DNA of 64,000 nucleotides from Pseudomonadota bacterium (GTDB taxonomy: Bacteria; Pseudomonadota; Alphaproteobacteria; Rhizobiales; Pleomorphomonadaceae). The notes beneath the pieces were generated by a model, which was not told the DNA's origin, did no database searches, and saw nothing but the letters and a program-made list of their open reading frames with translations. This document shows, piece after piece, positions 30,207-38,475 of the stretch (positions are counted from its first letter, which is position 1; each line of letters starts with the position of its first letter). Where the stretch lies: NCBI GenBank assembly GCA_018262575.1, contig JAGSYU010000003.1, positions 1-64,000 of the forward strand, written 5' to 3'. Position numbers and translations under genes: made by a program.

Positions 30207-32594
30207 ATGTCGCTCACGGCTTTTCTGTCGAACCGTTCGATTTCGATGAAAATCGGCGGTGGTCTTGTTTCCCTCGCAGTACTGGCCATCATCGTCGGCG
30301 GGGCGGGTTTCCTGGGGCTCAGCCGACTGGGGCTGGCCGTCGACATGACGTCGAAATCGGCCTCGGTGCTGGCGACCGTCAACGACGCCGGCAACGCCAT
30401 TACCACCTTCATCCAGGACCGTGACAACGGCGCAGCTTCCCAGGCCAGCCATCTGCTCGATCAGGTGACCGCCAGCCTCGACGAGCTCGGCGGCACGTCC
30501 GACCCTGGCCTCGCCCCGGCCTATGGGGCCGTCGACCAATTCCGCGCGTCCATCGGCGTCCTGTCCTCGTCCTCGGACGCGGTGGCCGCCAGCGCCGCCG
30601 CCACCATGGAACTGCTCTCCAACATGCAGAACCGGGCCGGACAGATCGAGTCCGACGCCGCGACCAAGGCCAAGGAGTTCCAGACCAAGGCCAGTGAAGC
30701 CGCCCTTGCCACCAACTCCGCCGCCAACCTGGCGGTCACCGCCTACAAGATCGAGATTTCCGCGGTCAAGGCCAGCGAACTCCTGGCCAAGTTCGCGGCC
30801 AACCAGGACACCGCCAACGTCAACGCCGCGTTGAAGGCCGTCATGTCGGTCCGGGCGATCGTCAACCAGATCAGAGCCCTCGGCGCCGACGATGAGATCA
30901 AGGCGCAGGCGAGTGCCATCGAGACGGCCGCCAAAGGGCTGGTGCCGCTGCTGGACGAGATGCGAAAGGGCGACAATCCATTCGCGGTCGAGCAGAAGCG
31001 TCTCTTCGCCCTCGACGGTCTTGCCAAACTCAGCAGCGGGACCGATGAGATCATCCGCCTGGCCGGCCAGCAGAGGGATCTTGCCAGCTACAACATGCAG
31101 GCGCTTTTGGACGACGCCACCAAGGCGCGCGAACTTTCCGACCTCGCCACCACCTTCGGCAGCGAGATCGACCAGCTAGCACTGCAGACCACGACCTATC
31201 GCTACGACCCGGAAGCGGTCAGCACCAAGGGGATGCTGAAGGCCGCCGACGGCGCCAAGGAGACGGGCCAGAAGATCGTCGCGGCCGGCGGCGTCGACCC
31301 CTCCAAGGACATCGACCGTTTCAAGGAGGCATTCACCAAGCTGGTTGATGCGTCCAAGGCGTTCATGGGCGCCCGTGCGGAGTCGCGCAGCCAATCCGCT
31401 GCCGCCATTTCCGCCATCAAGACGGTGGTCGACGATCGCGCCACCGCCGCCAGCCGCAACCGCGCCTCGAGCACATTCACCATGTCCGGCACACTGGGTG
31501 TGGCGCTGGTGCTTGCGCTGATCATCGGCATCGTGCTGTCGCGCCTCATCACCCGTCCGATCACCAGCCTCACCGCCGCCATGCGGCGGCTGGCCACCGG
31601 CGACACCGACATGGCGCTCGACCTTGCTGGCCGCAAGGACGAAATCGGCGGCATGTTCGGGGCTGTCCGGGTCTTCCGCGACAATGCCATCGAGCGTCGC
31701 CGCCTCACCGAGCAGACCGAGGTCGAACAGCAGGCGCGGACGCATCGGCAGGAAACCATCGAAGGCGTGATCAACGAGTTCCGCCTGGAAATCGAGCAAC
31801 TCGTCGGCGTCGTTGCCGGCAATGCCGACCAGATGGAAGCCACCGCACGAGCGCTGGCCGCCATCGCCGAAGAAGCCCGTGACCGCGCCAGTACTGCCGC
31901 CTCGGCCTCCGAGCTTGCGTCCGACGGCGTTCAGACGGTTGCCGCCGCCGCCGAGGAGCTGTCGGCGTCGATCGGCGAGATCTCGCGTCAGACCGATACG
32001 GCGACTGCGGTTGCCCAGCGTGCCACCGGCGAGGCAAAGAAGACCGATGCCACCATTTCCGGCCTTGCCGACGCGGCAACGCGCATCGGCAACGTCATCA
32101 CCCTGATCAAGGCGATCGCCGAGCAGACCAACCTTCTCGCCCTCAACGCCACCATCGAGGCGGCCCGTGCCGGCGAGGCCGGCAAGGGCTTCGCCGTCGT
32201 CGCCTCCGAGGTGAAAAACCTCGCTGGCCAGACCGCCAAGGCCACCGAGGAGATCGCCTCGCAGATCGCCCAGATTCAGGCGTCGACCGGCGAGGCCGTC
32301 ACGGCCATCCGCGCCATCTCCGACATCATGGGCGAAGTCGACCGGACGACCAACGTGATTGCCACCGCCGTGGGCGAACAGGGTCACGCCACAGCCGAGA
32401 TTTCGCTGAACGCCCAGAAGGCGGCTGGCGGCACCAAGTCGGTGGCTGACGAGACGCAGGCGCTGACCCGCGTCGTTGGCGAGACGTCGCAGTCGGCGAG
32501 CCAGGTCCTGGCGGTTTCCAACGACATGAACGATCAGGCGAGCCGCTTGCGCGAGGTGGTCGAGAACTTCATCAACAGGGTGATGGCGGCCTGA
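30207..32594 (+). CDS. Methyl-accepting chemotaxis protein
   Basis: The 795-residue transmembrane receptor has TM1 at about residues 16-38, a long periplasmic region of roughly 385 residues that is strongly helical, TM2 at about 425-447, a HAMP domain to about 500 and the cytoplasmic signalling domain. The hairpin tip reads [19 protein letters not shown], diagnostic of MCPs. The ligand is not predictable. It stands alone, with no che genes next to it; a cheZ gene lies at 9.1 kb. Confidence 0.94.
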   Translation: MSLTAFLSNRSISMKIGGGLVSLAVLAIIVGGAGFLGLSRLGLAVDMTSKSASVLATVNDAGNAITTFIQDRDNGAASQASHLLDQVTASLDELGGTSDPGLAPAYGAVDQFRASIGVLSSSSDAVAASAAATMELLSNMQNRAGQIESDAATKAKEFQTKASEAALATNSAANLAVTAYKIEISAVKASELLAKFAANQDTANVNAALKAVMSVRAIVNQIRALGADDEIKAQASAIETAAKGLVPLLDEMRKGDNPFAVEQKRLFALDGLAKLSSGTDEIIRLAGQQRDLASYNMQALLDDATKARELSDLATTFGSEIDQLALQTTTYRYDPEAVSTKGMLKAADGAKETGQKIVAAGGVDPSKDIDRFKEAFTKLVDASKAFMGARAESRSQSAAAISAIKTVVDDRATAASRNRASSTFTMSGTLGVALVLALIIGIVLSRLITRPITSLTAAMRRLATGDTDMALDLAGRKDEIGGMFGAVRVFRDNAIERRRLTEQTEVEQQARTHRQETIEGVINEFRLEIEQLVGVVAGNADQMEATARALAAIAEEARDRASTAASASELASDGVQTVAAAAEELSASIGEISRQTDTATAVAQRATGEAKKTDATISGLADAATRIGNVITLIKAIAEQTNLLALNATIEAARAGEAGKGFAVVASEVKNLAGQTAKATEEIASQIAQIQASTGEAVTAIRAISDIMGEVDRTTNVIATAVGEQGHATAEISLNAQKAAGGTKSVADETQALTRVVGETSQSASQVLAVSNDMNDQASRLREVVENFINRVMAA

Positions 32595-32616
32595 CCGATG
32601 TTCGGGGGGAGAGGCA

Positions 32617-32679
32617 AGTGGGCGGGTTCCGAAAGGGCCCGCCCACTCCATTCGCATTCTGAAAATGCAATTATTTTCT
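32617..32679 (+). terminator. Composite terminator of the chemoreceptor gene
   Basis: A perfect 10-bp stem (AGTGGGCGGG at 32617-32626, CCCGCCCACT at 32638-32647) is followed by a small GCATT/AATGC hairpin and a T-rich tract, ATTATTTTCTTTTT. Confidence 0.75.
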
Positions 32680-32701
32680 TTTTATTGATTTCTTGCATTT
32701 T
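32662..32701. promoter_or_regulatory. Inverted repeat in the AT-rich region upstream of the transaldolase gene
   Basis: Perfect 9-bp arms AAAATGCAA (32662-32670) and TTGCATTTT (32693-32701) flank a 22-nt, nearly pure A/T spacer, 84 bp before the transaldolase start. It partly overlaps the preceding terminator. It may be an operator or promoter element. Confidence 0.35.
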
Positions 32702-32784
32702 GACGACGTCGGAGCCATATTTTCGACGGACGGAGAGCGGCCGCCGCATCGCAGGATGCATTGGCCGGATATGGAGTTGAGGAT

Positions 32785-33744
32785 ATGGCTTCCAAGCTGG
32801 ACCAATTGCGCGAGATGACCGTGGTGGTTGCCGATACCGGCGACATCGACGCCATCAAGAAATTCAAACCGGTCGATTGCACGACCAACCCGACGCTGGT
32901 GTTGAAGGCCATCGGCCTGCCGGCTTACGAGCCGATTCTGGCGGACGCTGTCGCCTGGGGCAAGAAAAAGGGCGGCAACCAGGACGCGACGATCAAGGCC
33001 ATCGGCGATCGCCTCGCCGTCGCCGTCGGCACCGAACTCACCAAGCTGGTTGAGGGCCGCGTATCGACCGAGGTCGACGCCGACCTGTCCTTCGATACCG
33101 CCGCCACTGTTGAAAAGGCGCGCGCCATCATTGCCGCCTACAAGGCCAATGGCGTCGAGCGCGACCGGATCCTGATCAAGGTGGCCGGCACCTGGGAAGG
33201 CATCCGCGCCTCGGAGATCCTTCAGAAGGAAGGTATCGACACCAACATGACGCTGATCTTCGACATCGCCCAGGCCATTGCCTGCGCCGATGCGAAGGCC
33301 TTCCTGATTTCGCCCTTCGTTGGTCGTATCCTCGACTGGTATGTCAAGGCCGAGGGCCGCACCTTCACGCCGGCCGAAGATCCGGGCGTCGTCTCGGTGC
33401 ACGCCATCTACGACTACTACAAGGCGCATGGCATCCCGACCGTGGTAATGGGCGCATCCTTCCGCTCGCAGGGTGAGGTCGAGGCGCTGGCCGGTTGCGA
33501 CCGCCTGACGATCTCGCCGGCACTGCTCGACGCGCTGGCCGCCGACACCGGCACGCTGCAGCGCGCTCTGTCGCCGCACAAGCCCGGCCCGAAGCCGCCG
33601 GAAGTCAAGCTCGACGAGAGGGCCTTCCGCTGGGCCATGAACCAGAGCCCGATGGCCACCGAGAAGCTGGCCGAGGGCATCCGCCTGTTCGCCAAGGATC
33701 TCGGCGAGCTGCGCAAGATCGTCGCCACGCGCTTCACCGCCTGA
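32785..33744 (+). CDS. tal: Transaldolase (TalB type)
   Basis: The 319-residue enzyme moves a dihydroxyacetone unit between sugar phosphates in the pentose phosphate pathway. Lys132 in [11 protein letters not shown] is the Schiff-base lysine and falls at the same number as in E. coli Tal[23 protein letters not shown] and [12 protein letters not shown] are the other family blocks. ATG 32785 has GAGG just upstream; an in-frame TTG at 32761 is less likely. A SorC-type sugar regulator gene follows after 132 bp. Confidence 0.95.
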   Translation: MASKLDQLREMTVVVADTGDIDAIKKFKPVDCTTNPTLVLKAIGLPAYEPILADAVAWGKKKGGNQDATIKAIGDRLAVAVGTELTKLVEGRVSTEVDADLSFDTAATVEKARAIIAAYKANGVERDRILIKVAGTWEGIRASEILQKEGIDTNMTLIFDIAQAIACADAKAFLISPFVGRILDWYVKAEGRTFTPAEDPGVVSVHAIYDYYKAHGIPTVVMGASFRSQGEVEALAGCDRLTISPALLDALAADTGTLQRALSPHKPGPKPPEVKLDERAFRWAMNQSPMATEKLAEGIRLFAKDLGELRKIVATRFTA

Positions 33745-33758
33745 CGACCAGGGCCGGC

Positions 33759-33783
33759 GGGGCGCCTTTCAAGTCGGCGCCCC
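33759..33783 (+). terminator. Terminator-like hairpin after the transaldolase gene
   Basis: A perfect 8-bp stem (GGGGCGCC at 33759-33766, GGCGCCCC at 33776-33783), 14 bp after the stop. No T run follows. Confidence 0.55.
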
Positions 33784-33801
33784 ATCAGCCATCTCCCCGG
33801 G

Positions 33802-33831
33802 CCGGCACGTCGACGACGGACGACGTGCCGG
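33802..33831. promoter_or_regulatory. 11-bp inverted repeat before the SorC regulator gene
   Basis: Perfect arms CCGGCACGTCG (33802-33812) and CGACGTGCCGG (33821-33831) with an 8-nt spacer, 45 bp before the chosen regulator start. It could be an autoregulatory operator or a second transcript-end hairpin. Confidence 0.4.
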
Positions 33832-33876
33832 ACGCCGGTGACAGACGACCTCCTCTTCCCCGTCCAAGGCGCACAT

Positions 33877-34827
33877 ATGCCCCGGCCCCGCCGCAGCGAA
33901 GACATGATCGTTGAGATCGCCCGCCTCCGCTACGAGCAGCGCCTGCCGCAGACCGAAATCGCCCGCCTGCTCGAGATTTCCGAGGCCACCGTCAGCCGGG
34001 CGCTGAAGTCGGCGCTGGACCTTGGCTATATCGAATTCCAGGTAACGCCCAAGGCGTTCCGCGACGCCGCTGTCGAACAGCGGCTGAAAGCCTATCTCGG
34101 CCTCCGCCTCGCCGTCGTTGTCGAAAGTCGGGCCGGCACCCACGCCCCGGCCGATACGCTGGGCAAGGCGGTCGCCCGCGTCATTGAGGACACGCTGAAG
34201 AGCGGCGACGTGCTGGGCGTTTCCGATGGCGCCACGGCCGCCGCCATCGCTGCCGCTGCCCGCCGGCCACCGGCCCGCGACATCAATGTCGTGGCGCTGG
34301 TCGGAGGTGTCGGCGCACCGGAACACTACACCCACTCCTCCGAAGTGTGCCGCCGTCTGGCCGCCGGGCTCGGTGCCCAGGCCTGGCAATTGCCGGTGCC
34401 GGCCATCGTCGATGACGCCGGTGCGGCGCGCCTCATGCGCGATACCGGCGCGGTACGCGGTGTCTTTTCGATGATGGACCACCTCGCCATCGCCGTGGTC
34501 GGCGTCGGCGCCATCTCAGCCACCGCCATGGTGTTTCGCGAGGGCTTCATCGCCCCCGGCAAGCTCGCGGAAATCCGCGCCCACGGCGCCGTCGGCACCA
34601 TCTGTGGCCGCTTCTTCGGCCGGGACGGCCGACCGGTCGGTACCGAGTTCGACGACCGAACCCTCTCCATTTCGCTTGAGCGCCTGACGCGGGTGCCGCT
34701 GTCCATCGCCGCCGCGCTGTCGCCGCAGAAGGCCGAAGCGATCCGCGCCGCCGTTGCCGGCGGTCTTGTCAACGCCGTGGCAACCGACGTCGAGACCGCC
34801 GAGGCGCTGATGGCAATGCCCCGGTGA
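33877..34827 (+). CDS. SorC/DeoR-type sugar-binding transcriptional regulator
   Basis: The 316-residue protein has an N-terminal HTH (QTEIARLLEISEATVSRALK, about residues 27-46) and a SorC sugar-phosphate-binding domain (about 60-312, with GDVLGVSDGATAAAIAAAA and VVALVGGVGAPEHY). Such regulators respond to phosphorylated sugars. The position between a transaldolase and an RPE-family epimerase suggests control of sugar-phosphate metabolism, but the epimerase is 1.3 kb away on the other strand. A GTG at 33838 is an alternative start; AAGG favours ATG 33877. Confidence 0.86.
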   Translation: MPRPRRSEDMIVEIARLRYEQRLPQTEIARLLEISEATVSRALKSALDLGYIEFQVTPKAFRDAAVEQRLKAYLGLRLAVVVESRAGTHAPADTLGKAVARVIEDTLKSGDVLGVSDGATAAAIAAAARRPPARDINVVALVGGVGAPEHYTHSSEVCRRLAAGLGAQAWQLPVPAIVDDAGAARLMRDTGAVRGVFSMMDHLAIAVVGVGAISATAMVFREGFIAPGKLAEIRAHGAVGTICGRFFGRDGRPVGTEFDDRTLSISLERLTRVPLSIAAALSPQKAEAIRAAVAGGLVNAVATDVETAEALMAMPR

Positions 34828-35003
34828 GGGGGTGCCTGCCCGCAAGCCCTTGCGATTTCTGGCGGGATTGCACTGCGTACCGGTCCGCATGTTTGGCCAG
34901 CCCCCTTCGGCACATCTGGCCTTGACCGACGGCTCGGTCGATGCTGACAAGCGCCGTCGTAACGCCGGTCTAGTCTTCTCCTGACACCACACGGGAGACC
35001 ATC

Positions 35004-35408
35004 ATGACCATTGCCGACGACATCATTGCACTCGAAAAGGGCGCCCTCGACCGCTGGTGCGTCGGCGACCCCGACGCCTTCCTGGCGCTGTCGGCCGAGG
35101 ACGTCAGCTATTTCGATCCATTCCGGGAAAGCCGCCTCGATGGCCACGCGGCGCTTAGTGCGCTTTACGGCGGCCTGCGCGGCCAGATCGACGCGCCGCG
35201 CCACGAGATGATCGACCCGAAGGTGCAGGTGGTGGGCGATGCCGCCGTGCTCACCTTCCGCTTCGTATCCTGGAACGGCAGCGAAGGCGCCCGCGTCGCC
35301 TGGAACTGCTCTGAGGTCTACCGGCGCGATGCCGAGGGCTGGCGGGTCATCCACACCCATTGGTCGTTCACCGGCGCCGGCCTTGCCTCGGGGCAAGCGA
35401 GCACTTGA
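35004..35408 (+). CDS. NTF2-like (SnoaL/DUF4440-type) protein
   Basis: The 134-residue protein has the cone-shaped NTF2-like fold signature: LDRWCVGDPDAFLALSAEDV, SYFDPFRESRLDGHAAL and EVYRRDAEGWRVIHTHWSF. Members bind small ligands or act as small enzymes; the role is unknown. GGGAGACC precedes the ATG. The 176 bp upstream contain no gene that I can recognise. Confidence 0.75.
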   Translation: MTIADDIIALEKGALDRWCVGDPDAFLALSAEDVSYFDPFRESRLDGHAALSALYGGLRGQIDAPRHEMIDPKVQVVGDAAVLTFRFVSWNGSEGARVAWNCSEVYRRDAEGWRVIHTHWSFTGAGLASGQAST

Positions 35409-35567
35409 GGAACCAGAGCGCCCGCTTTCGCCAGCGCTCTATCCTGTTGGATCAACGCATCTTCCTTACGCGCATCGGTGCCTGCTTTGCTCGAAAATGC
35501 TCTATTGGGTTTTCCGCTTAGGCGTTGCTATGTTGGAAGACAAGCGCAACAGCGGGTGGATGGAATC

Positions 35568-35966
35568 ATGGCGGATGTCAGGGCAATCTGCGCGATCGGC
35601 CAACACGGCCAGATCGGGCTCAACGGCGAGTTGCCCTGGGAGGGCAATCCGGAGCGGGAATTCCGCGCCGACGTCGAGCGCTTCTACGAGGTGACGCGCG
35701 GCCACGTCATGCTGGCCGGGCCGCACACCATCTCCACCCTGCCCAACTTCATGCAGTTCGACCGCACGCTCTGCGCCGTTCGCTCCAGCGACCGGCCGGA
35801 AGAGGTGCTGGCCCGCTTCCCCGACCGCGTCGTCTATGTCGCCGGTGGACCGGCGGTGTGGGCGGCCTACGCGGGCTTCATCCGCCATTGGGACATCAAC
35901 CGCCTGCCCTATGACGGCCCAGCCGACCGCTGGTTCAAGCCGGAATGGCTGGTGTCAGCACGCTGA
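35568..35966 (+). CDS. Short dihydrofolate-reductase-like protein
   Basis: The 132-residue protein aligns with DHFR through AICAIGQHGQIGLNGELPW (N-terminal strand and LPW), RADVERFYEVTRGHVMLAG (Asp in the place of catalytic Asp27) and VVYVAGGPAVWAAY (the GGG cofactor-loop region, here AGGP). Normal DHFRs have about 160 residues. Here the region between the two nucleotide-binding blocks is shortened, and the C-terminal strands are largely missing. It may be a reduced DHFR, another pterin or NADPH reductase, or an inactive relative. No thyA is adjacent. Confidence 0.65.
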   Translation: MADVRAICAIGQHGQIGLNGELPWEGNPEREFRADVERFYEVTRGHVMLAGPHTISTLPNFMQFDRTLCAVRSSDRPEEVLARFPDRVVYVAGGPAVWAAYAGFIRHWDINRLPYDGPADRWFKPEWLVSAR

Positions 35967-35987
35967 CTGGCCGACGACACACAGCAG

Positions 35988-36022
35988 AAAGGCGCCAGAG
36001 CACTGCCCTGACGCCTTTGTTG
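35988..36022. terminator. Bidirectional terminator between the DHFR-like gene and the epimerase gene
   Basis: A 7-bp outer stem (AAAGGCG at 35988-35994, CGCCTTT at 36012-36018) with an imperfect inner stem, 22 bp after the DHFR-like stop and about 60 bp beyond the convergent epimerase stop. Confidence 0.6.
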
Positions 36023-36080
36023 TTTCCAGTTTCCCGAAAAGCGTTTCCAAAACCTCGACGCGACAGTGTTTGTTTCTGCG

Positions 36081-36779
36081 TCAGAGGCTCTTCAGCCACT
36101 CCATGCGCTTGCCGAGGTCGGGAGTGTCGAACACGAGCTTGCCGGCGACGATCGCCTGGGCACCAGCCTTGCGCAGCACCGGCACGGTATCCTCGCGAAT
36201 GGCACCGTCAGCGACCAGCACGATGCGGTGATCGGTGGGAACACCAGCAATGTATTTCTGCGCCTCTTCGAGGCGCTGCGTGGCGGCCCGGTTGATGCCT
36301 TCGCGCTCGCCGATCTCGGCGCCGAACAGCGTGACAAAGCCGACGCGCGGCAGATGGCGGATCAGCTTGGCAACCGGCGTATCAACCTTCAGCACGATTC
36401 CGGCGACGAGGCCAAGCTCGTTGATGCGGGCGATACCGCTGTCGGTGAGCAGCGTGTTCTCGGCGTGAATCGAGATGGCATCGGCACCGGCCGCAGCGAA
36501 TTGATTGATTTGGTTGATGAGTGCCGGCTCGCCCACCATCAGGTGGACGTGAATGGGCTTGTCGGTGATGGACCGGATGCGGGCGACGATTTCCGGAAAC
36601 ATCAACAGCGTGTCGGCGAAGATGCCGTCCGACGCGTCGATGTGAATGACGTTGGAATAGGGATCGATGCGGGCCACTTCGTCGGCAATGCGCAGGAGAT
36701 CAGACGACCACATTGAGAATTCGGTGATCAGGTGGTCGGTCGGGAGGCGGTCGATCCATCCGGCGGCGGGGCGGTTCAT
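36081..36779 (-). CDS. Ribulose-phosphate 3-epimerase family protein
   Basis: The 232-residue TIM-barrel protein keeps the metal-binding positions of the family: VIHIDASDG, HVHLMVGEP, AISIHAEN and LVADGAI. These correspond to HVDVMDG, DVHLMV, HVEA and VDGGI of canonical Rpe. The divergence, and the absence of other Calvin or pentose-pathway genes next to it, leave room for a related hexose-6-phosphate epimerase. It converges with the DHFR-like gene across a shared terminator. Confidence 0.8.
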   Translation of the reverse strand: MNRPAAGWIDRLPTDHLITEFSMWSSDLLRIADEVARIDPYSNVIHIDASDGIFADTLLMFPEIVARIRSITDKPIHVHLMVGEPALINQINQFAAAGADAISIHAENTLLTDSGIARINELGLVAGIVLKVDTPVAKLIRHLPRVGFVTLFGAEIGEREGINRAATQRLEEAQKYIAGVPTDHRIVLVADGAIREDTVPVLRKAGAQAIVAGKLVFDTPDLGKRMEWLKSL

Positions 36780-36962
36780 CAGGCGTTTCTCCGGGTGTCA
36801 GAACATGCGGGGCATCCGCCGGCCGACGGCCCTCGCCGGCCCGCTGGCGCGCCATGTTCAAGATTGCGCACAAGGACTTGGATAGCACTAGTGCTTTCGT
36901 AGGGAAGAGTGCTTTTTTCGCGCGGCCGGCATGCCACAGCATGCCTCCCCTGCCCGCAACGC

Positions 36963-36987
36963 AAAACGGCGGAGCCAAGCCCCGCCG
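36963..36987 (-). terminator. Rho-independent terminator for the gene at 37013
   Basis: On the minus strand a CGGCGG/CCGCCG stem with inner pairs is followed by TTTT (36963-36966), about 26 bp after the stop. Confidence 0.6.
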
Positions 36988-37012
36988 CTTCATGCGCGAT
37001 CCTAAGCGTCTA

Positions 37013-37561
37013 TCAGGCAACCAGATCGAACAGGTAGCTGGTGCTGTTCGACGAGGTCGAAGAGCCGCTGGCGCTGTAGGCGGTCTGGTTGCTCTCGGTG
37101 AGAGCCTCCTGGAGTTCCTTCAGCAAGTCGGCGATCGAACTGCCGGACGACGAACTGGTCGAGGCTTCGGTCGACTCTTCGCCCTCAGGCGGCGGCCCGG
37201 GAGGCGGCCCGCCGGCCCCCTTCGGTCCACCGGCACCCTGGGCGCCCTGGCCTTGGGAGAAGGTCTCATCGAAGACCTCGGCGAGTTCGTCGGCCTGGTC
37301 GGCGGTCAGCGTGCCGGCGTCGACCTGCTGCTGGATAAGATCGGCGATCTTCTCCTTCATCTCGTCGGGAGACGGCGGCTTGCTGCCGGACGTCTCACTC
37401 GACCGGCCGCTCGACAGCGTCTCATCGATGCTCTCGAGCGCCGTGGCGAGCGCGGACTGGTCGCTGGACTGGATGCTGCCGGTGCTGATGTCTGACTTGA
37501 GCGTCGACTGCAGCCGGGTGAGCGGCGACTGGTAGGCAGTGGTGGAAGAAATCGAGGTCAT
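37013..37561 (-). CDS. Ser/Gly/Pro-rich hypothetical protein
   Basis: The 182-residue acidic, low-complexity protein is not recognised. Its N-terminal half is helical and Ser/Thr/Gln-rich. The middle has MKEKIADLIQQQVDAGTLTA and ADQADELAEVFDETF, which looks like a helix-loop-helix repeat. Then comes a Gly/Pro stretch (GGPKGAGGPPPGPPPEGEES), a Ser-rich stretch and a hydrophobic end, YLFDLVA. There is no signal peptide. The disordered composition and hydrophobic C-terminus might suit an exported or surface-linked protein, which is a guess. It is divergent from the two-component pair at 37762. Confidence 0.7.
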   Translation of the reverse strand: MTSISSTTAYQSPLTRLQSTLKSDISTGSIQSSDQSALATALESIDETLSSGRSSETSGSKPPSPDEMKEKIADLIQQQVDAGTLTADQADELAEVFDETFSQGQGAQGAGGPKGAGGPPPGPPPEGEESTEASTSSSSGSSIADLLKELQEALTESNQTAYSASGSSTSSNSTSYLFDLVA

Positions 37562-37618
37562 TTTCCCCCTCGGGCTAGAGTCTTACGCATTACATTCGAC
37601 AAGCCAAGCGCTCCGTCC

Positions 37619-37654
37619 GTTAACGAGCGGTAACCAATGGGCTGGCGTGGTAAC
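37619..37654. promoter_or_regulatory. Phased TAAC half-sites upstream of the response regulator gene
   Basis: TAAC begins at 37621, 37631 and 37651, so copies sit exactly 10 and 20 bp apart and on one face of the helix. The last two are GGTAAC. OmpR-type regulators bind direct repeats with this spacing. The sites lie 110-140 bp before the regulator start and 60-95 bp before the divergent hypothetical gene. Confidence 0.4.
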
Positions 37655-37658
37655 GACA

Positions 37659-37679
37659 CGTTTCGATAGTCACGAAACG
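37659..37679. promoter_or_regulatory. Inverted repeat CGTTTCG-N7-CGAAACG
   Basis: A perfect 7-bp inverted repeat in the same divergent promoter region, just beside the phased TAAC sites. It could be the operator of a dimeric regulator. Confidence 0.35.
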
Positions 37680-37761
37680 AAACATTGAGATACAAAATAA
37701 CTGCTATGACCAACCGCCCGAATGCTAATGCTCGGCCGTTTAATGGGGATGGCCTTTCTTC

Positions 37762-38475
37762 ATGCAGAACCACATCCTGCTCGTCGAAGATGACAATGAC
37801 ATCAATACGCTGGTCTCGCGCTACCTGAAGGCCAACGACTGCCGAGTGTCTGTGGCCCGCGATGGTCGCGAGATGGATCGCATCTTGTCGACCTCGCGCG
37901 TCGACATCGTTCTGCTCGATATCATGTTGCCAGGCGAGGACGGGCTCAGCATCTGCCGGCGCCTGCGCAACACCTCGACCATGCCGATCATCATCCTGTC
38001 GGCGCGCGGCGAAGAGATCGACCGGGTGGTCGGCCTTGAGATCGGTGCCGACGACTATATCGCCAAGCCGTTCAGCGCCCGTGAACTCCTGGCGCGCATT
38101 CGTGCCATCCTGAGGCGCAGCAGCCTGCCAGCCGCCAAGACGACGCGGTCGGAGGCGCGCCACCTCGGCTTTGCCGGCTGGGTGATCGACACCCGTGAAC
38201 GCAGCCTGACGACGCCGTCGGGTGCCAAGGCGACTCTGACCGGCGCGGAGTTCGACCTGCTGGTTGCTTTCGCCGAGCGGGCGGGCATCACGCTCAGCCG
38301 CGACCAGCTTCTGGAACTGACGCAAGGCCGGCTCGCCGCGCCGTTCGAGCGATCGATCGACATCCTGGTGAGCCGCCTGAGGCGCAAGCTCTCCCCCGAC
38401 GACGAGAAGTCGGAGTTCATCCGCACCATCCGTTCGGAGGGCTACCTGTTCACGCCGGAAGTGACGACCTCATGA
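37762..38475 (+). CDS. OmpR-family response regulator
   Basis: The 237-residue protein has a receiver domain (1-120) with phospho-acceptor Asp53 (VLLDIMLPGEDG) and conserved Lys in IAKPF, followed by a winged-helix DNA-binding domain (about 135-232, ending FIRTIRSEGYLF). It is encoded with its sensor kinase, whose start overlaps the end of this gene by 4 bp (ATGA). The signal and targets are unknown. Confidence 0.93.
   Translation: MQNHILLVEDDNDINTLVSRYLKANDCRVSVARDGREMDRILSTSRVDIVLLDIMLPGEDGLSICRRLRNTSTMPIIILSARGEEIDRVVGLEIGADDYIAKPFSARELLARIRAILRRSSLPAAKTTRSEARHLGFAGWVIDTRERSLTTPSGAKATLTGAEFDLLVAFAERAGITLSRDQLLELTQGRLAAPFERSIDILVSRLRRKLSPDDEKSEFIRTIRSEGYLFTPEVTTS

Noticed and set aside
29936-30424. 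162-codon plus-strand open frame overlapping the chemoreceptor start
   Set aside because: It runs out of frame into the chemoreceptor gene, and the upstream part resembles a non-coding leader.
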